Shown here: piece after piece, positions 40,401 to 49,337 of the stretch
Layout: the number at the start of each line of letters is the position of its first letter
Position numbering within the stretch: the first letter of the stretch is position 1
Origin: Nocardioides sp. SYSU D00038
GTDB lineage: Bacteria > Actinomycetota > Actinomycetes > Propionibacteriales > Nocardioidaceae
Length of the DNA stretch: 64,000 nt
NCBI RefSeq assembly: GCF_016924665.1
Contig: NZ_JAFFJT010000030.1
Location: 35,445-99,444 of the forward strand
Reading direction: 5' to 3'
Program-made: the position numbers and the translations under genes
Notes under the pieces: model-generated
Told to the model about the DNA's origin: nothing
What the model saw: only the letters and a program-made list of their open reading frames with translations
Databases searched by the model: none

Positions 40401-40444
40401 GGTCGTCTGCCTTCCGGAGCTTCCTGACTACCTGTCTTCGGACC

Positions 40445-41143
40445 CTAACCGACCGGGGGCCTCGATCCGAGGACCGCCGAGCCGACGCGCACGTGTGTCG
40501 CGCCGGCGGCGATCGCCTGCTCGAGGTCGCCGCTCATCCCGGCCGAGAGCCGGGTCGCCTCCGGGTGCTCGGCGAGCAGGCCGGCGCGAACGTCGGCCAG
40601 CCGCTCGAAGGCCGCCGCGGGCTCCTCGCCCAGCGGCGCCACCGCCATCAGCCCGGCGAGCCGCAGCCCGTCGGTGGCGGCCACCAGCCCGGCCAGCTCG
40701 AGGACGCCGGCCGGCTCGACGCCGGAGCGGTGCCCCGCGCCGGGCGGGTCGAGGCTGACCTGCACCAGCACCTCCAGGGTGCGCCCGGCCTGCTCGGCGC
40801 CGGACGCGAGCGGCCGCACCAGCTTGGCCCGGTCGACGGACTCGACCACCTGCACCGTGCGGGCGACCGCGGCGGCCTTGTTGCTCTGCAGCCCGCCGAT
40901 GAAGTGCCAGGTGAGCGACAGGTCAGCGCACTCCGCAACCTTGCGCTCGGTCTCCTGGAAGCGGTTCTCCCCCACGTCGGTCACGCCGAGGTCGGCGAGC
41001 AGCCGCACGTCGGAGGCCGGGAAGAACTTGGTCACGACGGTGAGCGAGACCTCCTCGGCACCGCGCCCGGCGGCGGCGCAGGCGGCGGCGATCCGGTCGC
41101 GGACCGCCGCGAGGTTGGTGCCCAGCTCGTCGGCGCGGCTCAT
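40445..41143 (-). CDS. yggS: YggS/PLPBP pyridoxal-phosphate homeostasis protein
   Basis: A 232-aa single-domain PLP-binding barrel without known catalytic activity that controls PLP levels. The PLP lysine is in LTVVTKFFPASDVRLL. Conserved blocks include GENRFQE, WHFIGGLQSNKAAAVAR, GLMAVAP and LSAGMSGDLEQAIAAGATHVR (the last written as LSAGMSGDLEQAI then GATHVRVGSAVLG). Its ATG at 41143 overlaps the pgeF stop by 4 nt. The ftsZ-pgeF-yggS-sepF order is conserved in Gram-positive bacteria. Confidence 0.94.
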   Translation of the reverse strand: MSRADELGTNLAAVRDRIAAACAAAGRGAEEVSLTVVTKFFPASDVRLLADLGVTDVGENRFQETERKVAECADLSLTWHFIGGLQSNKAAAVARTVQVVESVDRAKLVRPLASGAEQAGRTLEVLVQVSLDPPGAGHRSGVEPAGVLELAGLVAATDGLRLAGLMAVAPLGEEPAAAFERLADVRAGLLAEHPEATRLSAGMSGDLEQAIAAGATHVRVGSAVLGSRPPVG

Positions 41144-41859
41144 GGCACCATCCTGACCAGCCCGGCGATCCGGCCGGCGCCCGCCCCGTCGCGCCGGTGG
41201 GAGTAGAGGTCGTCGCCCTCCACGGTGCACCTCGCGACGTCGACCACCTCGACCCCCTCGAGCTCGAGCTGGGCGCGCACCCCGGCGCCGAGGTCGAGAG
41301 CGGGCGTGCCCCACGAGGTGGTGGCGAACGTGGCCGGCACCCGGGCGGCGACCTCGGCGCGCATCTCCGCCGGCACCTCGTAGCAGCCGCCGCAGACGTG
41401 GGGGCCGACCCACGCGGTGACGTCGGTGGCGCCCAGCCGGCGCATCCGGTCGAGGGTCTCGTGGACGACGCCGAGCACGACGCCGCCGCGGCCGGCGTGC
41501 GCGGCCGCCACCACCCCGCGACCGGGGTCGGCGAGCAGCACGGGCACGCAGTCGGCCGCGCGTACCAGCAGCACCGGTCCGGACCGGTCGGTCACCAGGG
41601 CGTCGGCGTCGGGGCGCGGCGCCGGCGGACCGTCGTCGACGACGGCGACGGTGCGGCCGTGCACCTGGTGGGCGTCGCGCACCTCGGCCCCGGGCGCGAA
41701 GTCGGCCAGCACGCGCCGCAGGTTCTCGGCGGTCGCCGCGGGGTCGTCGCCGCCCTCGGCGGCCAGGTTCAGCGAGTCGTACGGCGCGCCGCTGACCCCG
41801 CCGTGCCGGTCGGTGAAGGCCAGCTCGACGGGGCCGAGGGAGGTGCGGAAGGCGTACAC
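41140..41859 (-). CDS. pgeF: PgeF/YfiH laccase-domain protein
   Basis: A 239-aa member of the DUF152/YfiH family, described as a peptidoglycan editing factor and as a purine nucleoside phosphorylase in other species. Metal-site residues are visible in DAHQVHGRTVAVV, RAADCVPVLLADP and AAAHAGRGGVVLGV (Cys and His), and in GPHVCGGCYEVPAEM. It starts at ATG 41859, 4 nt after the ftsZ stop. Either activity fits its position between ftsZ and yggS; I cannot choose between them. Confidence 0.92.
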   Translation of the reverse strand: MYAFRTSLGPVELAFTDRHGGVSGAPYDSLNLAAEGGDDPAATAENLRRVLADFAPGAEVRDAHQVHGRTVAVVDDGPPAPRPDADALVTDRSGPVLLVRAADCVPVLLADPGRGVVAAAHAGRGGVVLGVVHETLDRMRRLGATDVTAWVGPHVCGGCYEVPAEMRAEVAARVPATFATTSWGTPALDLGAGVRAQLELEGVEVVDVARCTVEGDDLYSHRRDGAGAGRIAGLVRMVP

Positions 41860-41863
41860 GCGC

Positions 41864-43084
41864 CTACTTCAGGAAGTCGGGCACGTCCAGGTCGTCGTCG
41901 TCGAAGCTCACCGGGCGGGTGGCGGTCCGCGGCGCGGTGCCGACCGCGACCCGCTCGCGCTCGGGGGTGGCGGGCTGCTCGCCCGGCTCCGCCGACTGCC
42001 CGGCGCCCTGCTCCGACGCGGGCGCCGCGGCGCGATCGTCCGCGCGGCCGCCCGGCTCGGCGTCGGCGCGCCGTGGGGCGGGACGGGCGGCCGGCGTCCC
42101 CTTGCGGAGCACCGAGCCCTCCTCGCGACGCTTGGGCATGCCGCCGTCGAAGCCGGCCGCGATCACGGTGACCCGCACCTCGTCGCCGAGGGCGTCGTCG
42201 ATGGTCGCGCCGAAGATGATGTTGGCCTCGGGGTGCACGGCGTCGGCGACGAGCGCCGCGGCCTCGTTGATCTCGAACAGGCCGAGGTCGGAGCCGCCTG
42301 CGATGGAGAGCAGCACGCCGTGGGCGCCGTCGATCGAGGCCTCCAGCAGCGGGCTCGACACGGCCATCTCGGCGGCCGCGACCGAGCGGTCCTCACCGCG
42401 GGCCGAGCCGATGCCCATCAGCGCGGAGCCGGCGTTGGCCATCACCGACTTCACGTCGGCGAAGTCGAGGTTGATCAGGCCGGGGGTGGTGATCAGGTCG
42501 GTGATGCCGGAGACACCCTGGAGCAGCACCTGGTCGGCCTGCTTGAACGCGTCGAGCACCGAGACATTGCGGTCGCTGATCGAGAGCAGCCGGTCGTTGG
42601 GGATCACGATGAGGGTGTCGACCTCCTCCCGCAGCGCGGCGATGCCCTCCTCGGCGGAGTTGGCGCGCCGGCGGCCCTCGAAGGCGAACGGCCGGGTCAC
42701 GACGCCGATGGTCAGCGCGCCCAGCGAGCGGGCGATCCGGGCGACGACCGGGGCACCGCCGGTGCCCGTGCCACCGCCCTCGCCGGCGGTGACGAACACC
42801 ATGTCGGCGCCCTTCATCACCTCTTCGATCTCGTCGGCGTGGTCCTCGGCCGCGCGGCCGCCGACGTCGGGGTTGGCGCCGGCGCCGAGGCCCCGGGTGA
42901 GCTCGCGGCCGATGTCGAGCTTGACGTCGGCGTCGCTCATGAGCAGGGCCTGGGCGTCGGTGTTGATCGCGATGAACTCAACGCCCTTGAGTCCCACCTC
43001 GATCATTCGGTTGACGGCGTTGACCCCGCCGCCACCGATGCCCACGACCTTGATGATGGCCAGGTAGTTCTGTGCTGCCGCCAC
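41864..43084 (-). CDS. ftsZ: cell division protein FtsZ
   Basis: This 406-aa tubulin homologue forms the Z ring. IKVVGIGGGGVNAVNRMIE binds nucleotide, and the tubulin signature is AGEGGGTGTGGAPVVA (about 105-120). The T7 loop contains NLDFADVKSVMANAG with the catalytic Asp. The globular core ends near residue 315. A charged, Ala/Pro-rich linker (about 318-390) leads to the C-terminal peptide DDLDVPDFLK that binds SepF and other partners. The start is GTG 43084 with GGGAGAG upstream. It is preceded by its own promoter region. Confidence 0.98.
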   Translation of the reverse strand: MAAAQNYLAIIKVVGIGGGGVNAVNRMIEVGLKGVEFIAINTDAQALLMSDADVKLDIGRELTRGLGAGANPDVGGRAAEDHADEIEEVMKGADMVFVTAGEGGGTGTGGAPVVARIARSLGALTIGVVTRPFAFEGRRRANSAEEGIAALREEVDTLIVIPNDRLLSISDRNVSVLDAFKQADQVLLQGVSGITDLITTPGLINLDFADVKSVMANAGSALMGIGSARGEDRSVAAAEMAVSSPLLEASIDGAHGVLLSIAGGSDLGLFEINEAAALVADAVHPEANIIFGATIDDALGDEVRVTVIAAGFDGGMPKRREEGSVLRKGTPAARPAPRRADAEPGGRADDRAAAPASEQGAGQSAEPGEQPATPERERVAVGTAPRTATRPVSFDDDDLDVPDFLK

Positions 43085-43217
43085 GGCGCTCTCCCTGATC
43101 GTGTGTGGTGGTTGTTGGTGTGCTTGTGCTGCTCTGCCGGTGTGCTGGTGCTGCTCTGCTGCTGTGGCGGGGCGCGGCCCCGGCCCGAAGCTGTGGTTCG
43201 ACCCCGGCGGGTCGGAA

Positions 43218-43255
43218 AACCCTGACCCTCAGGTAGAGGGTTATAGTTATGTCAA
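43218..43255 (-). promoter_or_regulatory. ftsZ promoter region with an AACCCT/AGGGTT palindrome
   Basis: On the minus strand TTGACA (43255-43250) is followed by an AT-rich TATAAC stretch, rare in this DNA. Next comes a palindrome with arms AACCCT (43218-43223) and AGGGTT (43237-43242), with further pairing ACCCTC/GAGGGT. It lies about 135-170 bp before ftsZ. The elements look like a dedicated ftsZ promoter and an operator. The exact -10 is uncertain. Confidence 0.55.
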
Positions 43256-43335
43256 CCTCGCCGTGTCCAGAACAGTAGGCACCGCGACGCCCCCGATCGC
43301 GCAGACACGCCCAAGCGACCGGACGTCGCGACGAC

Positions 43336-44115
43336 TCAGCGCGTGGTCGGCCGGGAGGGCACGCTGACGTCGTAGGTCCGGGCGTCGACCTGCTCGAGCA
43401 GTGTGGCCAGCACCTCGGCCTTCTGCTCGGAGTCCTCGGCGGTCCCCCACACCACGGTCCGGCCGTCGCGCAGCACCAGCGAGATCCGGGCAGCCGACTC
43501 GATCCGCACGTGGTCGACCCGCGCGGCCAGGTCGTCGGGCAGCGCGGCGACGACCAGCGCGGCCTCGCGCAGCGCGTCGGCGCTGGTGCCGACGTCGGTC
43601 TGCACCCGCGGCAAGCCCGCGGGGGCCTTGGCGTAGTCGCGGAAGACCACGCCGTCGACGTCCATCCCCCGCAGCCGGCCGCCGATCTCGACGACCGCGA
43701 TCGCGACCCGCTCCTCGACGCTGATCCGCACCTCGTCGGGCCAGTGCCGGGTCACGTCGGCCGACCGGACGGCGGCCAGCGACTGCACGCGGCGCTCCAC
43801 CGACGCGAGGTCGACGCGGGCCAGCGGCTCGCCCTCGTCGACCCCGGCCAGGCCGCGCACCCGGTCGGCGCCCACGCTGTCGGCACCGGTCACCCGCACC
43901 CGCTCCACGTCGAGCCACGAGGAGAACCAGACGGCGTAGACGCCGACGCCGGCCAGCACCGCGAGCAGCACCAAGAGCAGCAGCGGGCGGAAGGTCAGCC
44001 AGCGCCGCCGCCAGCGCCGCCGGGCGAACCGGCGCCGGCTGCGCAGGGTGCGCTGGTCGACGACCGGCAGGCCACCGGTCGTCTCGGGGGCGGGGTCGCG
44101 GCTACGCCGGGCCAT
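43336..44115 (-). CDS. ftsQ: cell division protein FtsQ
   Basis: A 259-aa bitopic division protein. A basic cytosolic head (RRRFARRRWRRRW, about 31-43) precedes one transmembrane helix (about 48-66, LLLVLLAVLAGVGVYAVW). The POTRA domain begins DVERVRVTGADSVGADRVR (about 72-140), followed by the beta domain with VTRHWPDEVRISVEERVAIA. Start ATG 44115 overlaps the murC stop by 14 nt. It links FtsL-FtsB and FtsWI in the divisome. The length is normal. Confidence 0.93.
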   Translation of the reverse strand: MARRSRDPAPETTGGLPVVDQRTLRSRRRFARRRWRRRWLTFRPLLLLVLLAVLAGVGVYAVWFSSWLDVERVRVTGADSVGADRVRGLAGVDEGEPLARVDLASVERRVQSLAAVRSADVTRHWPDEVRISVEERVAIAVVEIGGRLRGMDVDGVVFRDYAKAPAGLPRVQTDVGTSADALREAALVVAALPDDLAARVDHVRIESAARISLVLRDGRTVVWGTAEDSEQKAEVLATLLEQVDARTYDVSVPSRPTTR

Positions 44116-45475
44116 CACGCCGCTCGAGGAGGGCGAGGACCTGCGGACCGACGGTGGTGATGCTGCCGGCGCCCAGGGTGAGCACGACGTCGCCCGGACC
44201 TGCCAGCCCCGCCAGCAGCCCGGGTACGGCGGCCAGGTCGGGCTCGAGGTGCACGGCGTCCTCCGGCAGCGGCACCGCGTCGGCCACCAGCGCACCGGTC
44301 ACCTCGGGATCGGCGTCCTCGCGGGCGAGGTAGACCTCGCAGACGACCACCTCGTCGGCGGCGCCGAGCTCGCGGCCCATGGCCGGCCCGAAGATCCGGG
44401 TGCGCGAGACCAGGTGGGGCTGGAAGGCGACGACCACCCGCCCCTCCCCCGCCAGCTCGCGGGCGGACTGGAGGTCGCCCGCGATCTCGGTGGGGTGGTG
44501 GGCGTAGGAGTCGTAGACGCGCACGCCCGCGGCGTCGCCCTTGAGCTCCATCCGTCGCCGGGTGCCGGTGTAGGAGGACAGCCCCTCGCGCAGCGCCGCG
44601 TCGTCGTGCCCCAGCTCGCGACCCACGGCGAGCGCGGCGAGAGCGTCGGCGCGGTAGTGGTCGCCCGGCGCCCACAGCCGCACCCCCTCGAGCGCCTCGG
44701 GCCCGAGGTCGGCGACGCCCGCCCGCGTCGAGACCGTCACCACCCGGCGTCCGGCGACCCGTTGCCGCTCGGCGAGCCGCCGGGCGCCGGCGTCGTCGAC
44801 GCAGCAGACCAGGAAGCCCGCGGGGTCGACCCGGTCGGCGAACCGGTCGAACGCCTCGGCGTAGGCCTCCTCGGTGTGCCAGTTGTCGAGGTGGTCGGCC
44901 TCGACGTTGGTGACGATCGCGGCGAACGGGTCGTAGACGAGGAAGGCGCCGTCGCTCTCGTCGGCCTCGGCCACGAACAGGTCGCCGGAGCCGTCGGCGG
45001 CGTTCACCCCGGTCGCGGCCAGGTCGCCCCCGATCGCGTACGACGGGTCGGCGCCGGCCGCCTGGAGGGCCACCGTCAGCAGCGAGGTGGTGGTGGTCTT
45101 GCCGTGCGTGCCGGCCACCGCGACCACCCGGCGCCCGGCCATCACCGAGACCAGTGCCGCCGAGCGCGGCAGGATCCGCAGCCCTCGGCGCCGGGCCTCG
45201 ACGAGCTCGGGGTTGTCCTCGCGCACCGCGGTGGACACCACCACCGTGTCGGCGTCGCCGAGCTGGTCGGCGGCGTGGCCCACGTGCACGCGGGCACCGA
45301 GGTCGCGCAGCGCGTCGAGCGCGGGCGAGTCGACGCCGTCGCTGCCGCTGACGGTGGTGCCGCGGGCGAGCATGATCCGGGCGATGCCGGACAGCCCGGC
45401 GCCGCCGATGCCGACGAGGTGGACGTGGCCGAGCCGGTCGACGGGCAGCAGCTCCTCGGGGACCGGGACCCTCAC
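44102..45475 (-). CDS. murC: UDP-N-acetylmuramate-L-alanine ligase
   Basis: This 457-aa ATP-dependent ligase adds the first residue of the stem peptide. The UDP-MurNAc-binding Rossmann start is VHLVGIGGAGLSGIARIM. The ATP loop is VAGTHGKTTTTSLL. FVAEADESDGAFL and TNVEADHLDNW hold the metal-binding Glu and His. VYDSYAHHPTEIAGDL and FQPHLVSRTRIFG mark the third domain. The GTG start at 45475 overlaps the murG stop by 4 nt. Domain order and length are complete. Confidence 0.96.
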   Translation of the reverse strand: MRVPVPEELLPVDRLGHVHLVGIGGAGLSGIARIMLARGTTVSGSDGVDSPALDALRDLGARVHVGHAADQLGDADTVVVSTAVREDNPELVEARRRGLRILPRSAALVSVMAGRRVVAVAGTHGKTTTTSLLTVALQAAGADPSYAIGGDLAATGVNAADGSGDLFVAEADESDGAFLVYDPFAAIVTNVEADHLDNWHTEEAYAEAFDRFADRVDPAGFLVCCVDDAGARRLAERQRVAGRRVVTVSTRAGVADLGPEALEGVRLWAPGDHYRADALAALAVGRELGHDDAALREGLSSYTGTRRRMELKGDAAGVRVYDSYAHHPTEIAGDLQSARELAGEGRVVVAFQPHLVSRTRIFGPAMGRELGAADEVVVCEVYLAREDADPEVTGALVADAVPLPEDAVHLEPDLAAVPGLLAGLAGPGDVVLTLGAGSITTVGPQVLALLERRDGPA

Positions 45476-46569
45476 CGGCGGCCTCGCCGGGTCGAGCCGC
45501 CGCCGGCCGCCTCGACCACGATCCGGGCGAGCGCGACGTCGGCGTCGCGCGGGATCAGCCCGGCCGCGGCGGCACCCATCGCGGCCAGGCGGGCGGGGTC
45601 GGTGGCGAGCTCCGGCAGCGTCGAGGAGACCCACTCGGGCGTGAACGCCTCGTCGGCCACCAGCAGCGCACCACCGGCGTCGACCACCGGGCGGGCGTTG
45701 TGCTCCTGCTCCCCGTTGCCGATGGGCAGCGGGACGAAGACCGCCGGCAGCCCGACGGCGGCGGCCTCGGTGACGCTCGAGGCGCCGGCCCGGCAGACCA
45801 TCAGGTCGGCCGCGGCGAGCGCGAGGTCCATCCGGTCGACGTAGTGGACGACGACGTACGGCGCCGCGCTCGGCGCCGGGGCGGCCTCGCCCTTCGGCCC
45901 CACGACGTGGAGCACCTGCACCCCCGCCTCGCCGAGCGCGCCGGCGGCGGCCGAGACGCTCTGGTTGAGCCGGCGGGCGCCCTGAGAGCCGCCGGTGACC
46001 ACCAGGGTGGGGCGGTCGGGGTCGAGCCCGAAGGAGGCGCGGGCCTCGGCGCGCAGCGCGGCACGGTCGAGCCCGCTGATCATGGTGCGGATCGGGAGGC
46101 CGACGTACTCCGCCCGCGGCAGCGGGGTGTCGGGGAAGCTGACCGCGACCCGGTCGGCCACCCGGGCGCCGGCCTTGTTGGCCAGGCCGGGCAGCGCGTT
46201 CTGCTCGTGGACGACGAGCGGCAGCCCGCGCCGGCGGGCGGCGAGGTAGACCGGCATCGACACGTAGCCGCCGTAGCCGACGACCACGTCGGGGCGCACC
46301 CGGTCGAGCACCTCGTGGGTGGCCGCGACCGCGGCCCGGAGCCGGCCCGGCACCCGCAGCAGGTCGCCGCCCGGGCGGCGCGGGAGCGGCACCGGCGGGA
46401 TCAGCTCGAGCGGGTACCCGGCGGCCGGCACCACGGTGTTCTCCAGGCCCCGCGGCGTGCCGAGGCAGGTGATCTCGACGGCCGGGTCGAGCCGGCGCAG
46501 GGCGTCGGCCGTGGCGAGCAGGGGCGAGGTGTGCCCGGCGGTGCCACCGCCGGCGAGGAGGATGCGCAT
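45472..46569 (-). CDS. murG: lipid II glycosyltransferase MurG
   Basis: This 365-aa GT-B enzyme transfers GlcNAc to lipid I at the inner face of the membrane. The N-terminal Gly-rich loop is LLAGGGTAGHTSPLLATADA. VVGYGGYVSMPVYLAARR and VHEQNALPGLANK are conserved donor/acceptor blocks. The UDP-binding half has TGGSQGARRLNQSV and CRAGASSVTEAAAVGLPAVF. The ATG at 46569 follows the ftsW stop by 11 nt. The length is normal for the family. Confidence 0.96.
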   Translation of the reverse strand: MRILLAGGGTAGHTSPLLATADALRRLDPAVEITCLGTPRGLENTVVPAAGYPLELIPPVPLPRRPGGDLLRVPGRLRAAVAATHEVLDRVRPDVVVGYGGYVSMPVYLAARRRGLPLVVHEQNALPGLANKAGARVADRVAVSFPDTPLPRAEYVGLPIRTMISGLDRAALRAEARASFGLDPDRPTLVVTGGSQGARRLNQSVSAAAGALGEAGVQVLHVVGPKGEAAPAPSAAPYVVVHYVDRMDLALAAADLMVCRAGASSVTEAAAVGLPAVFVPLPIGNGEQEHNARPVVDAGGALLVADEAFTPEWVSSTLPELATDPARLAAMGAAAAGLIPRDADVALARIVVEAAGGGSTRRGRR

Positions 46570-46580
46570 CGCCTCGAAGC

Positions 46581-47819
46581 CTAGGGCGTGCCCGGACCGC
46601 TGCGACCCGAGGCCGCGAGGCCGACCGAGCGGTTGCGCCGGCGCAGCGCCAGGGCCCGGGCTGCCTCCGGCTCGCGGCGGGCGAAGCCGACCAGCAGGCC
46701 GAGCGCGACCAGCGACGGCAGCAGCGAGGAGCCGCCGTAGGAGACCAGCGGCAGCGGGATGCCGATGACCGGCAGCAGCGCCAGCACCATGCCGACGTTG
46801 ATGATCATCTGGCCGAGCAGCCAGACCACGATGCCGAACGACGCGTAGCGCACGAAGGGGTCGCGGGTGGCGGCACCCACCCGCAGTGCGGCGTAGGCGA
46901 TGGTCAGGAAGAGGACGACGACGAGCAGCGTGCCGGCCATGCCGAGCTCCTCGCCGAGCACGGCGAAGATGAAGTCGGTGTGGGCCTCGGGGAGCTTGCC
47001 CCACTTCTGCTGGCTGGCACCGATCCCCTCGCCGAACCAGCCTCCGCTGGAGAGCGCGTAGAGGCCGTGGGCGGGCTGCCAGCCGGTGTCCATGTAGTCG
47101 CGGAACGGGTCGAGGAAGCCCGTGATCCGGCCCAGGCGCTCGGAGTTGGTGCCGACCATCACGGCCAGCCCCACGCTCACCATCAGCAGCACCAGGCCGA
47201 AGAACCGGCGGGGCGCCCCCACGACCCACAGCGAGCCGAGCATGAGGGCGAAGAAGACCAGCGCGGTGCCGAGGTCGCGACCGACGACGACCAGCGCGGT
47301 CGCGAGCAGCATGCCGGGCACCACCGGCACGATCATCTGGTGGAGGCTGTCGAGCCGGCGCTCCTTGTTGGCGTAGATGTGGGCGACCCACAGCACCATC
47401 GCGAGCTTGGCGACCTCTGACGGCTGGATCACCGCCGGGCCGACGCCGAGCCAGTTCTGGTTGCCGTTGCGCTCGACGCCGAACAGCGCGGTCAGTCCGA
47501 GCAGCACCAGCGAGACCGAGAACGCCGGGTAGGTCAGCCGGCGCACCCAGCGCAGCGGGACCCGGCTGGCCAGCCAGGCGCACGGCAGCCCGAGGATCAC
47601 CCACATCAGCTGGCGCTGCACCACGGCGTAGGAGCTGCCGAGGCGCTCGTAGGAGTAGACGCTCGAGGCGCTCAGCACCATGATCACGCCGATGGTCAGC
47701 AGCAGCGCGGAGGCGCCGATCAGCAGGTAGTAGGCGGTGAGCGGCCGGTCGAGTGCGTCGCGCAGGGCCCGGAACCAGGTGGCACGCCGGGCGGCGAGCT
47801 CGGGGTTGGCCGTGGTCAC
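46581..47819 (-). CDS. ftsW: FtsW, SEDS peptidoglycan glycosyltransferase
   Basis: This 412-aa protein with about ten membrane helices polymerises glycan strands at the septum with its partner FtsI. NGNQNWLGVGPAVIQPSEVAKLAM carries the conserved Gln-Pro-Ser-Glu region (QPSEVAKLAM). VGRDLGTALVFFALM contains the catalytic-type Asp, and GIPLPLVSYGGSSLLPSL is the C-terminal SEDS signature. Start GTG 47819 lies 24 nt after murD. The N-terminal 30 residues are cytosolic. It belongs to the division cluster rather than to the rodA group by position. Confidence 0.95.
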   Translation of the reverse strand: MTTANPELAARRATWFRALRDALDRPLTAYYLLIGASALLLTIGVIMVLSASSVYSYERLGSSYAVVQRQLMWVILGLPCAWLASRVPLRWVRRLTYPAFSVSLVLLGLTALFGVERNGNQNWLGVGPAVIQPSEVAKLAMVLWVAHIYANKERRLDSLHQMIVPVVPGMLLATALVVVGRDLGTALVFFALMLGSLWVVGAPRRFFGLVLLMVSVGLAVMVGTNSERLGRITGFLDPFRDYMDTGWQPAHGLYALSSGGWFGEGIGASQQKWGKLPEAHTDFIFAVLGEELGMAGTLLVVVLFLTIAYAALRVGAATRDPFVRYASFGIVVWLLGQMIINVGMVLALLPVIGIPLPLVSYGGSSLLPSLVALGLLVGFARREPEAARALALRRRNRSVGLAASGRSGPGTP

Positions 47820-47843
47820 CGCCCTGCCTCCCTCCGATCCGGG

Positions 47844-49337
47844 CTAGCCGGGACTGCCTGCGATCCGGTCACGCACGGCCGCGGCGAACACCTCGCCCCG
47901 GTCGGCGTAGGAGGTGAACAGGTCCATCGAAGCGCAACCCGGTGCGAGGAGCACGGTGTCCCCCGGCCGGGCCAGCTCGCCCGCGGCGGCCACCGCGCGT
48001 CGCATCGTGGCCGTCCCAACCGGAACAGGCTCACCATCCGTCACACCAGTCTCGCGCTCGTCGACCTCGATCACCGGCACATCCGGGGCGTGTCGCGCGA
48101 GCGCGCCGGCGATGACGTCGCGGTCGCGGCCGAGGAGCACCACCGCGCGCAGCCGGGTGTGCACGGTGCGGACCAGGTCGTCGAAGGTGGCCCCCTTGGC
48201 CAGCCCACCGGCCACCCACACCACCGGCTCGGCGGCCAACAGCGAGGCCTGGGCCGCGTGGGGGTTGGTGGCCTTGGAGTCGTCGACCCAGGTGATGCCG
48301 GCGTGCTCGGCCACCACCGAGATCCGGTGGCCGTCGGGCCGGAACGCGCGCAGGCCGTCGCGGACCGCCGCCTGGCTGACACCGTGGGCACGGGCCAGCG
48401 CCGCGGCGGCCAGGGCGTTGGCCACCACGTGGGGAGCGTCGGAGGCGAGGTCGGCGACCGTGCACAGCTCTGCGGCCGAGGTGTCGCGGGCCTCGATGAA
48501 CGCCCGGTCGGCGAGGATGTCCTCGACCAGCCCGACCATCCCGACCGCGGGCATGCCGAGGGTGAACCCGATCGCCCGGGCACCCTCCTGCACGTCGGCA
48601 TCACGGACCAGCTGCTCGGTGACGGGGTCGGCGACGTTGTAGACGCAGGCGCGCTCGACGTCGGAGTAGATGCGGCCCTTGTCGGCGGCGTACTCGGCCA
48701 TCGAGCCGTACCAGTCGAGGTGGTCCTCGGCGACGTTGAGCACGACGGCGGCCTGGGCCCGCATCGAGTCGGTGTAGTGCAGCTGGAAGCTCGACAGCTC
48801 CACGGCCAGCACGTCGTAGGGCTCGGGGTCCATCACGGCCTCCACGATCGGGAGGCCGACGTTGCCGACCGCCACGCTGCGCAGGCCGGCCGCGCGCAGG
48901 ATCGAGTCGAGCATCTGCACGGTGGTGGTCTTGCCGTTGGTGCCGGTGACCGCCAGCCAGGGGGTGTCGTGGTCGGGGTCGCGCAGCCGCCAGGCGAGCT
49001 CGACCTCGCCCCACACCGGGATGCCGCGGGCGCGGGCCTGGACGAGCAGCGGGGCGGTCGGGCGCCAGCCGGGCGAGGTGACGACCAGGTCGACGTCGTC
49101 GGGCAGCGTGGCGGTGGCGCCCTCGCCGAGGCGCACGGTGGCCCCGAGCACCTCCAGCAGCTCGGCCTTCTCGGCGCGCTGGTCGCCCTCGGCCGACTCG
49201 TCGAGCGCCGTGACGGCGGCCCCGAGGTGGTTGAGGTTGTCGGCGGCGGCGAAGCCGGAGACGCCGAAGCCGGCGACGACGGCTCGGACGCCGTCCCACC
49301 CGTCGTGGCGCCCGAGCGTGCCGGGGTCGCGGCTCAC
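47844..49337 (-). CDS. murD: UDP-N-acetylmuramoylalanine-D-glutamate ligase
   Basis: This 497-aa ligase adds D-glutamate. AVVAGFGVSGFAAADNL is the N-terminal fold. The ATP loop is AVTGTNGKTTTVQML, and NVAEDHLDWYGSMAEYAADK includes the metal-binding His and the carbamylated Lys region. The third domain includes WVDDSKATNPHAAQASL and VLLAPGCASMDLFTSYADRG. Start GTG 49337 overlaps the mraY stop by 4 nt. It is slightly longer than the average MurD, mostly in the middle domain. Confidence 0.96.
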   Translation of the reverse strand: MSRDPGTLGRHDGWDGVRAVVAGFGVSGFAAADNLNHLGAAVTALDESAEGDQRAEKAELLEVLGATVRLGEGATATLPDDVDLVVTSPGWRPTAPLLVQARARGIPVWGEVELAWRLRDPDHDTPWLAVTGTNGKTTTVQMLDSILRAAGLRSVAVGNVGLPIVEAVMDPEPYDVLAVELSSFQLHYTDSMRAQAAVVLNVAEDHLDWYGSMAEYAADKGRIYSDVERACVYNVADPVTEQLVRDADVQEGARAIGFTLGMPAVGMVGLVEDILADRAFIEARDTSAAELCTVADLASDAPHVVANALAAAALARAHGVSQAAVRDGLRAFRPDGHRISVVAEHAGITWVDDSKATNPHAAQASLLAAEPVVWVAGGLAKGATFDDLVRTVHTRLRAVVLLGRDRDVIAGALARHAPDVPVIEVDERETGVTDGEPVPVGTATMRRAVAAAGELARPGDTVLLAPGCASMDLFTSYADRGEVFAAAVRDRIAGSPG

